Below, piece by piece: positions 20,499 to 29,644 of a DNA stretch of 30,992 nt (its first letter is position 1; every line of letters begins with the position of its first letter). Under the pieces are notes generated by a model. It saw nothing but the letters and a program-made list of their open reading frames with translations. It was not told where the DNA came from and made no database searches. The DNA is from Guillardia theta CCMP2712 (lineage: Eukaryota > Cryptophyceae > Pyrenomonadales > Geminigeraceae), in NCBI RefSeq assembly GCF_000315625.1, contig NW_005434567.1, forward strand, positions 175,008-205,999, given 5' to 3'. Position numbers and translations under genes: made by a program.

Positions 20499-22556
20499 AT
20501 GAGGAGCATGAAACCTGTTTGTCGCCTGCTCCTCCTCTCTTCCTGGATCATCCTGCTCTTTCCCTTGCTGGCTGTGATGGGACAAGAGGGAAGGAGAGTC
20601 ATTCACCTTGTAGCATACAGGCGTCATGGACGCGCCTTGAATTTGTGGCTGCGCGCCATGATAGCCGGCTCGTTGCTGAGGGAAGGAGACGTCCTGGCTG
20701 TAAGCAGCGACTCGCCAAGGCTCTTGCTCGAGGTCCTGGAGCAGATGGGTCTGCCGAAAGAGAGGGTCTTAGTTCAACCTGCTCCTCTGTACGATGAGGA
20801 GGAGCTGCAGGTTTGGAGGCATCGAGTGCTGCTATCCCTGGAGGACTCGCTGTTGTCGACCATTGCGGAGACCCTTGTCATCGTGGACTTGGACGCCATG
20901 GCTGCGGATCTGCACAGGATGGACATGGAGGGGGAGGGAGGAGAGGAGGCCAGTCTCTCTTGCTCGATGGAACATGAAGCGCTCAGTGGTATCGCTGTGA
21001 CATGCAGGCAGGATCGTCGCCGAATGCTGCAGGACAAAGGAAGGGAGCCGAGGGGGCAGGAGGGACAGGAGGGGGAGCAAGGGATAGCTGGGGAGAAGAT
21101 TCAATCGGAGGATAGCCTGGGCTGCATGGTGGACGGGGCGATCGTGGTCGGGCCGATCCACCAGGTCCTCGAACTTGTCTGGAGCATTGCGATGGTGGTG
21201 GAGGCGCTTGCGCTGCGTCATGCTCGCTTCAGCCGCCGGCTGATGCTGACGATCGTCAAGAAAGTCGTGCAGGTGCGACGGGGGCAGCTGAGTGCTCTCA
21301 TGACGGTGAGGAGGGGAGGAGGGGAGGTACAGCTGTGCTTCCACAGCCTCGGACGGGAAGTAGCAGGCACGAGGAAGGAGGGGGAGGGAGAGTCCCGTCC
21401 GCTGCTTGCGTCACTTCAAAGATCTCTCTCCTCTTTCGTCTCGTTGGACCGACAAGGCAGCGCGCAGGAGGAGGAAACCAGGGAGGAGGAGGTGAAGCTG
21501 AAGGTAGGGGGAGGGGAATGGGGAGAATGGGAAGAAGGAGAGGGGTATCTGTCTATCGGGGGCTATCCGGGGAGGCTGGGCAACTGGCTTTTCCGAGCAG
21601 CGGTTGGGTTGAGCTTGGCGTGGGACTCTGGGAGAACGTTTGTGCTCCCTCGCTTGCTTCCTTGCCTCACGCAGCACCCTGGGGACCCCGATCCACCGCC
21701 CTGCTCCTTCTCCTCCTCCTTCTTGTCGGGGGTGAAGAGGATAGGCGGGGAGGAAGGGATCGTGTGGAAGTCAGCACACGAGGAAAGGAGGAGCGGGTTT
21801 GATCCAGAGCTGCGGGAAGAGATTCTTAACGACAGGGAGGACAACGTTCTTGTGATGGGATTCTTCCAGTCGTTCCGCTACTTCCACCACCACAGGAGCA
21901 GAATCTTGCAAGCTCTCCGCCTCCCCGTGGCCCTGGAGCAGGCTGCATATGCTCGTTTCCAGGATATCCTCTCCTCCTTCCTGCTCAGCGGCGGCGATCG
22001 CCGCCCCCTCCTATCTGTTGGGATCCACGTGCGCCGGAGTGACTACCTGCTGTACAAGGACAAGCACCCAGTGCTCCGGGAGGAGTACTACAGGAGGGCG
22101 ATGGAGGAGGTGGATGCGAGGAGTAGTGGAAGGAGAGTCGTGTACTTGCTCTTCTGTGACGAGCCGGAGTGGTGCAAGGAACTGGGATGGGTGGAGGAGA
22201 GGAGGAGGGAGATGTTTGTATCCTCCTCCTCCTCCCCCGACTTCGTCGATCTTCTGCTCATGAGCCTGTGCCAAGTCCTTATCATTGCCAACTCCTCTTT
22301 CAGCTGGTGGGCGGCGTACATGAGCAACGCAACGACGGAGGAGGACGCAGGAGACGAGATGGGGGGGAAGACAGACGAGCGGTGGATGGGGAGCGAGGGA
22401 GAGCGGAGGAAGGAGGGAGGAGGAGGGGAGCGAGAGGTTGCAGATCTCGGAGAGGAGGCAGAGGGGTTTGTTATCTGCCCAAGGGACTGGTTCGGTCCAG
22501 CTGGACCCGAGCTGGATCTGAGTGATCTCTACCCGAAGGGCTGGACAGTGCTGTGA
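20499..22556 (+). CDS. Two-part glycosyltransferase with C-terminal GT11 (alpha-1,2-fucosyltransferase-like) domain
   Basis: An intronless 685-residue protein, probably Golgi or ER. ATG 20499 or 20508 is followed by a signal anchor (residues 8-27). The C-terminal 335 residues show the GT11 motifs: GGYPGRLGNWLF (354-365), GIHVRRSDY (508-516, the GDP-fucose-binding HxRRxD element), NSSFSWWAAYMS (598-609) and a final PRDWF...YPKGW. This predicts fucose transfer from GDP-fucose to a galactose-type acceptor. Residues 33-290 precede the usual GT11 length (about 300-350). They read like a GT-A nucleotide-sugar transferase: VIHLVAYRRHGRALNLW, a DxD-like VIVDLDAMA (128-135), and VDGAIVVGPIHQVLEL. An acidic/Gly-rich insert (about 611-655) splits the GT11 C-terminus. 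The GT11 call is firm; the N-terminal call is inference. Confidence 0.85.
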   Translation: MRSMKPVCRLLLLSSWIILLFPLLAVMGQEGRRVIHLVAYRRHGRALNLWLRAMIAGSLLREGDVLAVSSDSPRLLLEVLEQMGLPKERVLVQPAPLYDEEELQVWRHRVLLSLEDSLLSTIAETLVIVDLDAMAADLHRMDMEGEGGEEASLSCSMEHEALSGIAVTCRQDRRRMLQDKGREPRGQEGQEGEQGIAGEKIQSEDSLGCMVDGAIVVGPIHQVLELVWSIAMVVEALALRHARFSRRLMLTIVKKVVQVRRGQLSALMTVRRGGGEVQLCFHSLGREVAGTRKEGEGESRPLLASLQRSLSSFVSLDRQGSAQEEETREEEVKLKVGGGEWGEWEEGEGYLSIGGYPGRLGNWLFRAAVGLSLAWDSGRTFVLPRLLPCLTQHPGDPDPPPCSFSSSFLSGVKRIGGEEGIVWKSAHEERRSGFDPELREEILNDREDNVLVMGFFQSFRYFHHHRSRILQALRLPVALEQAAYARFQDILSSFLLSGGDRRPLLSVGIHVRRSDYLLYKDKHPVLREEYYRRAMEEVDARSSGRRVVYLLFCDEPEWCKELGWVEERRREMFVSSSSSPDFVDLLLMSLCQVLIIANSSFSWWAAYMSNATTEEDAGDEMGGKTDERWMGSEGERRKEGGGGEREVADLGEEAEGFVICPRDWFGPAGPELDLSDLYPKGWTVL

Positions 22557-23360
22557 GCTGGGTGTGAGCTGCTGATGGCTTTGAATGGTTGTACTGCATG
22601 TGTCAGGTAGCAACTCATGGCCGGTTTCATCAGGCGCACATTTCAAAAGGTTTTGCTCTCTTGCACGCCTGGCCACAAGGTGATATCCCTGCTCGCGGTG
22701 ACCCGCTTACACCATCGAGCTGGTCGCGTTGATCGAACCATGACGCTGAACAGCATCAAAGTCCTTGATCTGTCTTGGAGGTTTCCTCCAGCATGGGCAG
22801 ACCCATCAGTGTCGCAATATGTGCGGGTGGCGGACGACCTTTTGGATGCAAGTCATGTCTGGAGGTTCTCAGGTTGATCCACGTGCATGGGCACAAAGTC
22901 GCGGATGACTCCAGAGCAGTCAACGCGCTGCACAGAGACGGGAACGTGTTGGAGTCGTTTGGAGGAATCGTGATGATGTCGTCAAGTTGGGCTGAGCCTC
23001 GGAAGATCCTTGCGAACCTGAGCCTTCATTGTGGAAGGGACTTGGTTACCTCGGAAAGGAGGCAGCAGGCAGGATTCTAAACGTTTCTGATAAAGAGAGA
23101 GAGATGAGAGGAGGTCGGGCGAAATGGAGGAGAGGAGAAGAGAGTAGGGAAGGGAGGAGGGAAGGGAGGGACGTTAGCGGAGAGAGGGGAGGAGGAGGAG
23201 GAGGAGGAGGAGCATGACGCATTCAATATCTCAGTTGGGCACGACGCAACTAAGGAGATAGCAAGCTCGTGCAAACAGAGTAAAGAGAGCATAAGAAAGG
23301 AAGGAGAGGCGAGAGACGACGAGGGGAAGCAGAGAACGAGCATGAGGAAGGGCTGCGGGG
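22557..23360. other. Intergenic or unresolved, purine-rich at its right side
   Basis: Plus-strand frames 22617-22877 and 22775-23080 contain stretches that look weakly protein-like (KVLDLSWRFPPAW; KVADDSRAVNALHRDGNV), but they overlap in different frames and no splice joins them convincingly. Positions 23085-23215 are G/A-rich with a short (GGA)n. The region probably includes 3' UTRs of the convergent flanking genes. Confidence 0.4.
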
Positions 23361-26142
23361 CTAGACCCGATAGCTCAAGGAGCGGGGAGAGAAATCTTGC
23401 GTCTCAGTGGACCTGGTTGAAGGTTTCTTGTGTTCGTCGTGATGCTCAGCTCCGTCGCTCTTGACAGGTTGAAACCTCCGGTCGTTGGCCTCGATGAATT
23501 GATCGGCGTACAAGTCTGGGAGGGCATGTGAGGAGGAGGCGAGGAAGAGGAGGGAGGCGGAACACACAAGAGAGAAGCAAGGTGGAGGAGGAGGGAGGGG
23601 GGGAGGGGAGGGGAGGAGGGGTATGACGAAGGTGAAGAGGAGAGCGAAGAAAAGAAGGAGCGATCCTCATGTGATTTTTGTTGCTTCCTCACCTGGTTTG
23701 ATGGTTGAGATCGGCTTTGGAGCGAAGAGATACTTGATGACATGCGCAACCTTCTTGCCGAACGTCCAGCCCTGTGACGATGCTGAGATGATGATGGAGA
23801 CGACAAGAGGAGGAGGAGCTGCAGCAGGAAGAGGAGGAGCAGGGGAAGGGGCAGGAGCACAAAGTGCAGTAAGAATAGGAGGAGCAGGAGGAGGAGGAGC
23901 AGGAGGACTGACCTGGAGGAAGTCGATAATCCCAATGTAGTATGCTCTCTGTATCCCTCCCTCCTCCACCACGTAGGGCTGGCCCGCGATACCACCAGGG
24001 GGAAAGGAAGGGGAGCCGCTCTCATGGCGACAGTCGCGCTCGATGACGCCAACAATGAGCGAGTAGTCCATCAGGCCGGAGGCCTTGAGAACTTTGACGT
24101 CCTCCCTTGCCGCCTCCACCACGTGCCTGCAGTCTTGGGGGAGGAGGTTGAAGACAACCTGCCTTGACTTGGTCTTGCCTTGCTTGTAGCGGATGCGAGA
24201 GGACGGGAGGATACAGTCGCAGAGGCCCTCGGAGACTAGCCAGTGCACCATAAACCACCTCTTGTGGACCTGCGGAATTGACTCGCCTTTCTGAGGGAGG
24301 AGGAGGGTGAGTGAGAGGTGCAGGAGAGCAGGGAGGGAGTGGAGGGGAAGATGAGCAATGGAGGGCTGGAGAGCACGAAGGGAGGAGAGGAGAAGATGAA
24401 AAGGAGAGAAGCAGAGAGGAGGGGGAGAGGAGCAAAAGAGCAGAGAAGAGGAGGAGAAGAGAAAAGGAGGACGACGACGAGGAGGAGGAGAGGAAGAGAG
24501 GAGGAGGAGGAGGAGAGGAGAAGAAGAGGAGGAGGGCAGTCAACGTCAAGGTCACCTCACGGATGATCTTGTCGTCTGCGCAGCCTTTAAGATCGAAGAC
24601 GGTATGCAGCTTCTCAGGAGGGAATATGCTGGACATGACCACGTAATTCCTCTTGTCCTTGGGCCTGTCAAGCCGCTGAAGTGTTAGAGAGGAGGGGGAA
24701 AGAGGGAGGCGTGGGGAGGGAGGAAGAGGAGGGTGGAGGTAGGAGAAGGTGGAGGGTGGAAGGAGGAGGTTCGAGATAGGAGGTAGGAATTAGGAGGTAG
24801 GAGGGGTACGAAGAAGGAGGCGGGAGGCGGGAGGGGGGAGGAGACCTATAAAAGTGGAAATAAATCCTGGCCAGCAGCGATGCCCTCCCGTGTCCCTACC
24901 AGCCGGGTCAGAGCAGAGCCCTTGCATACAGCAATGTCGTCGTGGTCGGTATCATAATCAGCATAGTTGTCATGATTGACATCTTCGCTACCGACAACCA
25001 TAAACACAACCACACCACCAACATCTCCATCATCGTCTCCATTGCCATCATCATCACCGCCGCCGCCGCCGCCGCCGCCACAAACCTGCAGGATTCGATT
25101 GCAGTACGCTTCGAAGTGCTCGCACAAGGAATCATGGTCATCTTTGCTCAGCTGTTTCACCTGAGAGTTGCACATTCAGCAGCCACCCAACAAATCTACC
25201 TCAACAAGGATCTTCATGATTGAGTGCAGGTTTCCCATACTACGTGAACATCACCATCTAATTCAAACATATGCCCCCTCCCTAAGAACTTCGGTCTCGA
25301 CTTCTCCTGCTCCTGCTCCTGCTCCTGCCCCTGCTCCTGCTCCTGCTCCTGCTCCTGCTATGCAAGGGCTCACCAAGAGGGCGCCATCCCTTGTGAACTG
25401 CATGAGGGAACCTCCCTTGCCTCCTCCGGCATTGAGCTCCAAGAAGGAGAAGCTGTCTTCGGAGAGCGACGTCGGTCTGACTCCCATCTGATCTCTGATC
25501 TTGACAAAGTGCTTGTCATTGTAAAGGCTCACTTCCTCTCCGCCGATCTTCACTTTCTCCATCCCAGTCGAAGGCATCCTGCCTATCAACGACCGTGCTG
25601 GGTGAAAGTGGGGGGGGTTGAAGCTCGAGCAGATCCCAAGACAGACGGAAGTGCAGAGAAGGAACAGGAAGAGCTCGGACGCTGTCCTCGGCAACAGCGA
25701 GCAACGCTGTCTGCTGCTTCGCCTAGTCACGATATCGTTGATTTCCTCTAGCGCTGGCCTTGACCCCTTGCGATCAGCACCATCCTTGCCCACCATGTCC
25801 CCCATTGCACATTGCGATCATATTCTGCAAGAGAGCAAGGTCAGTCACGCATCCACACCCCAGAGACCTCCTCCTCCCTCATCCAATCCCTAATGGCTCG
25901 GCAACTGGCACGGTTGTACAATTCCTGTCCTGACCTCCACCATACCTCTTCTTGCACTGTTTCCCTTCTGTGCACTGACCAAAATTCTTCTGCTCCAAAT
26001 GAACCAATCAACGCCTTCCTCTCCCTGCCCTCATCTCCGCGTATTCCCTGAAATGTCGACTCATCCTTTGACGGTCCTACTTTACAGCTTGAACTCGCCC
26101 CACAAGACGGCTCAGCAGGTGGATCATCCTATCAGCTACCAT
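23361..26142 (-). CDS. Phosphatidylinositol phosphate kinase (PIPK family), divergent
   Basis: Phosphorylates phosphoinositides, probably PI4P to PI(4,5)P2, at membranes. Exons join in phase: 25868-26047, 25794-25824, one containing 25374-25747, 25086-25160, 24900-24920, 24556-24675, 23913-24290, 23693-23771, 23361-23515. Family marks in order: KHFVKIRDQMGV; glycine-rich loop GGGKGGSLMQF; lysine in LLVKQLSKDD; NYVVMSSIFPPEKLH; VFDLKGC; catalytic LMDYSLIVGV; YYIGIIDFLQ; GKKVAHVIKYLF; KPDLYADQF. The start is uncertain: an ATG at 26142 sits right before a phase-0 intron. Oddities are a 21-nt micro-exon (GSALTRL) and a hydrophobic stretch near 25670 that is either coding or a 113-nt intron. Total about 480-520 residues. 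The family is firm; the N-terminus is not. Confidence 0.85.
25057..25079. repeat. (CCG)n microsatellite in a PIPK intron
   Basis: Seven or more CCG units next to CAT repeats, inside the intron between the VKQL exon and the micro-exon. Confidence 0.85.
25302..25358. repeat. (GCTCCT)n hexanucleotide repeat in a PIPK intron
   Basis: About nine units with one variant (GCCCCT), just downstream of the GTGAGC donor at 25373. Read in frame it would give an Ala-Gly run, but family conservation resumes only after the intron acceptor at 25161. Confidence 0.85.
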
Positions 26143-26524
26143 GAAGAGCAGGATCAAGTGTCTGGCTAGTCCTGATAAGGGGGGGGGACGGAGGAGCGGG
26201 ATAGGCTTGCTTCCAGTACAGGCCCAATACAACCAGTGTTCACGTGCTGAGCAAGTTAACGAATCGGGAAAGGGGATACGTGGGTAGGAGGGAGACGCCG
26301 TATGGGAGGCCTTGGCAACTGCGACTGAGTACACGTGCGAGAGACTACAGTGTGGCATGGCACAGAGCAGGAAGCGGGAGCGGAGCGGAGCGGAGCGGAG
26401 CGGAGGAGGGGGAGCAGAGGAGAGGACAGCGAGGTGAGCATGGAAAGGGCGGAGGAGCGGAGCAGGGGAGTAGACTTTTAGTCAACACCGGGACACTTTT
26501 ATTATTTACCTGGGGGGCCTCTTA

Positions 26525-26545
26525 TTTACTCAAAGTTAAGTTAAA
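26525..26545. repeat. Copy of a dispersed 21-bp AT-rich motif
   Basis: TTTACTCAAAGTTAAGTTAA plus one A is identical to the reverse complement of 2614-2634. Partial copies lie at 2142-2155 and 18320-18339. Confidence 0.8.
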
Positions 26546-26623
26546 TTAGAGTCAGGAAGAGTTAATAGTGGTAGCAATAATTTTGTTGAGTAATAAACCT
26601 TTTAACTTTTTTAAAAAAGGCGA

Positions 26624-26631
26624 TTTTTATA
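26624..26631 (-). promoter_or_regulatory. TATA-like box, possible PIPK promoter
   Basis: TATAAAAA on the minus strand inside a local AT-rich patch, about 480 bp upstream of the proposed PIPK start. The distance makes the link uncertain. Confidence 0.25.
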
Positions 26632-27219
26632 CTGTTCAGGTTGATGGCATCATGACGAGGAAGAGGAGCAGGAGCAGGAGCAGGAGCAAGGCTGTGAAGG
26701 CGAGAAGGACAAAGAGGGATACGAATGAGGCAGAGCATCGGAGTCTGGCCAAGGAGAAGCTAAGATGAGGAGATCTGCACGTAAGGAAGGCATGTAGGAC
26801 TCAACGGGTGTGGGCAGGGGCATCAAGGGAGTGGAAGAGGAAGGGGAAGGGGGGATGAAGGGGTCTGCTGCCATCCTCTTTGGTTTGAGAAGAACAGCCA
26901 ATCCTTCCCCCAGTCTTGCAGTCAGCATCTATAAGCACTCATTGCAATCTCATTCCGTGCCGCGGCCTGTTCGTGCTCAACCTCTTATCAAGGTGTCCAA
27001 AATCCTTTGCAGACAGGTGACGATACTTTCCCGGTGGTCAGTTAGGGTCATTATGTGCTGGAACGCTCTTTCGAGCAAATTGCCCATGTTCCCCGATCTA
27101 CTCTGTTTGGTGCGAGAACACTGCAGGGCACACGAGTATAGAGAAGAGAAGACCGAGGTAGAGGGAAGGAGGGAATATCGAACACAAGAACCAACATCAT
27201 TGGGTGTGAGAGAACTTGC

Positions 27220-27999
27220 ATGATGACAGCTTGATGGTAGTCTGTATGCCAGATTAAGGCAAGTGACAATGTAGGGAATCAACAGCTGCATTCCTCGCCT
27301 CATCCTTGCCATGAGCATGCACATTATCTGTTGGGCTTATCAGCTCTTGCGTCGGCTTGACCGGCAATTTCAAGGAGTAGACGAGCGGACAAGTATCAAA
27401 CCTTCCGCACGGTGCTGCTGAAAGCTCGTCTTATAAGCCGACATGCCAACTTGATGCTTGTCCTTCCTGTTCAGTTTCAATCCTTAGCATCATGTTTCTT
27501 TTCCAAAGCACGCTTGGATCAGTAGCGTGTCCAAGCTCTATTACGATCAGTACTCGACTTTTTTCTGTTTCCCAGATCATCTGATTCCACCTGATGCGAA
27601 GGAGAACTGGCTGTTGTTGTTGCCCTTGCAGCGAATGTAGAAGCCGAAAGGCTGACCATCAGCTTTTCCCTCCTCACCCATGATCTCGTGAAGGGCATCG
27701 GCCCATGATTGCAAAACTTGAACTGAGTCGGAGCATGACTCAGGGTCAAGACTTTGAGATCGGACAGACTCTCTGCTCCTATCTTTTACTTCTTTACTCA
27801 AAGCTCCTTATCACCTGAGTTACACTGGTGAAAGGTTTCCGAGCCCACCGTCCGATCCTTGTGAAAAACCACCTGGTACCTGACGGGAGTCAGTGATTCT
27901 GCAAAGACAGTTCCGAAGTTCTTTCCAGAAAATTCTGCCTTTTTCCATATTCTATATACAGCTCGGAGGCGGGCTTTTGCGTAGTAATAATGTGCTCGA
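27220..27999 (-). CDS. Probable multi-exon gene, unrecognised
   Basis: Exons at 27815 to about 27999, 27591-27722 and 27443-27537 join in phase. The introns are 27723-27814 and 27538-27590 (53 nt). Readable segments are NFGTVFAESLTPVRYQVVF, LQSWADALHEIMGEEG, PFGFYIRCKGNNNSQF and LWKRNMMLRIETEQEG. Further exons toward 27220 are less clear (CGRFDTCPLVYSLKLP; a hydrophobic LLIPYIVTCLNLAYR that could be a transmembrane helix). No family is recognised. Neither the start nor the stop is fixed: the first exon has no ATG in frame, and it overlaps a TATA-like TGTATATAG near 27955. The ends given are approximate. Confidence 0.4.
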
Positions 28000-28057
28000 T
28001 TATGAGTTAACCCTTTTTAAACGGGTACTAGGTCATGAGGGGTCATGGATGCTGACT

Positions 28058-28413
28058 CCAGAGGGGGTAGGGGGGTCATGGGTGGCTCGACATTGGTAGG
28101 ACATGAGGGGCGATGATGGCTTTACAAAGGTTTTTTAAGATACGTGACAAGGAGAATTTAAAACTCAAAAGTCATGATCTGATGATATTTTAAGACATAA
28201 ATTAATTTAGAACTGTGATTAAAATGATTTTTTAACAGGCACCCTTGTGGCAGCACCCAACACCTCAACCAAGGACCCCTTATTTTGAGTGGTAAAAGTA
28301 CCGGTATATTTACAGCTTAACCCACACCGGACCCATGTCAGCGATTACCTCAAGGAAGTCTACCCCTACCCCCTATCATGACACAACCTCCTATAGTACC
28401 CCACCCCCTCTGG
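28058..28413. repeat. Inverted-repeat pair around a 356-bp AT-rich segment
   Basis: CCAGAGGGGGTAGGG at 28058-28072 matches the reverse complement of 28399-28413 at 14 of 15 positions. The enclosed DNA is AT-rich and non-coding. It may be a small non-autonomous element or simply shared G-rich words. Confidence 0.4.
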
Positions 28414-28504
28414 TCATGTGGATCGGCCTCTATAAATACAGGGTTGAAGTGAAGACAGATTAGACACAATGGGGTAAGGCCATGTTTAGAGAGCGACGGC
28501 GATG

Positions 28505-28630
28505 ACGGAGGAGGAGGAGATGGAGATGGAGATGATGATGATGATGGAGACGATGATGATGGAGACGATGATGATGGAGAAGATGATGATGGAGATGATG
28601 ATGATGGAGATGATGATTCTGGATTGTGAA
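28505..28630. repeat. GATGATGATGGAGAY minisatellite
   Basis: About six to seven imperfect 15-bp units of GATGATGATGGAGA plus C, A or T. The minus-strand reading is only a His/Leu run, so it is non-coding. Confidence 0.85.
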
Positions 28631-28691
28631 GATGGAGATGATGGATGAGGGGGGTTTCATTGATCGATCCTGACTTCTAGCTCGTTTGCAG

Positions 28692-29284
28692 AAAGGTTGT
28701 ATTGCAAGTTACACATTCAGGCTGCTGAGGTTACGCTCGACAAGTCCGATGTGAGTGTGTAGGAGGAGGAGGAGGAGGAGGAGGAGGAGGATTTCTTATC
28801 AATTGATCTCCTCCCACTGCTCAACCCCTTGATTTTGCTGTTTTTGACTTGGCGGTGCAGTGCTGCGGGAGGCAATCCAGGACAAGTTTAAGGCAGGTGA
28901 GACTATCGTATTCTCCATGGTGCCCGAGGAGCTTCGAGGATCTGACTGCCTCTCCTGCTCAGCAGACGTCGAGTTCAAGGAGAAGAAGAGGCTCGACACC
29001 AACGGGTTCTTTGAGGTGGAAATCCTGGCTCCTGCAGAGCATCGTAAGCTCCTGCACTCGATGCGGGCTGGACAAGGTGAGGAGACCTCTCCTCTCCCCC
29101 ACTTCCTCTTTCCTCCCCTCCTCTCTTCTGCTCTGCTCTGCTCGACACCTTCTCTTGCTTTCTCTTGCCCTCGGGATCTCCGTAGAAGGCGGCTGGGCAG
29201 CAGGTTGACTTTTGGACAGGGTTCGTGAACACGGACGAGAAGCGAACTACGATCTTCACGGGCATTTCCATGGCGATGAAGTGA
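28692..29284 (+). CDS. Probable small multi-exon gene, unrecognised
   Basis: An exon at 28692-28754 (RLYCKLHIQAAEVTLDKSD) joins in phase to 28861-29076, which reads LREAIQDKFKAGETIVFSM, LRGSDCLSCSADVEFKEKK and GFFEVEILAPAEHRKLL. A third open stretch, 29186-29284 after a CCGTAG acceptor, reads DFWTGFVNTDEKRTTIFTG and ends at TGA 29284. The obvious donor at 29077 (GTGAGG) leaves phase 1, while the third stretch needs phase 0. So either another splice is used, the true end is a shorter EGGWAAG, or there is a frameshift. A (GGA)n tract (28761-28791) lies in the first intron. The 5' end is not found and no family is recognised. Confidence 0.45.
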
Positions 29285-29644
29285 AGGAAGAGGATGGAGG
29301 AGGAAGAGGGGAGTGAGAGCTCATGATGACGAGCCGTGCTGAAACCTCGCAAGAGGAGGACGACTCTGAAAAGCAGCTTCTCGCTTCCCCTTCCTCCCTC
29401 CCCACCTCCCTCTGTTCCGCTCTATCCTTAAAGTCGAGGAGGGGTCCCGCCTCCTGCCTTGACTATCTCCATGTACAGTCTTGTCTTCGTTAGAATGTTG
29501 TTAATAATCAAGTCTCTCATACTGTAAACTCGAAGCTTCGTTCTTCCTTCGACTACTGCTTCTGTTACAACGCTCTCCTCCTCCTCCTCCTCCTCCGCCT
29601 CCTCCTTCCTCTCTCCTCTTCTCCTCCTCCTCTTGTATCGGTAG
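29285..29644. other. Intergenic between convergent genes; possible minus-strand C-terminal exon
   Basis: Includes (CTC)n at 29573-29600. A minus-strand frame ending at 29428 contains KLRVYSMRDLIINNILTK, which looks protein-like. It could be the true C-terminus of the Ala-rich gene if an unseen splice shifts frame. Confidence 0.35.

Larger units (their letters stand above)
26143..27200. other. Mostly intergenic; possible PIPK promoter and weak minus-strand coding hints
   Basis: It contains (CGGAG)n at 26380-26406, a dispersed 21-bp motif at 26525-26545, and AT-rich DNA at 26540-26640. Positions 26640-26700 hold an AGGAGC repeat. Minus-strand frames at 26870-27110 (for example NLLERAFQHIMTLTDHRES) read like protein and may belong to the gene at 27220-27999, but joins are unproven. 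Confidence 0.35.

Noticed and set aside
20020..20797. Leu/Ser, Pro/Ala/Val, Cys/Ser and Arg/Ser/Lys/Asp repeat proteins over the minisatellite
   Set aside because: A stop-free 15-bp unit gives open frames on both strands; none is favoured by flanking sequence.
26143..27324. A seven-transmembrane-receptor/PIPK fusion, prompted by hydrophobic frames upstream of the kinase
   Set aside because: Only one or two hydrophobic segments are credible. An AT-rich, TATA-containing, repeat-bearing interval separates them from the kinase exons, and no phase-consistent join was found.
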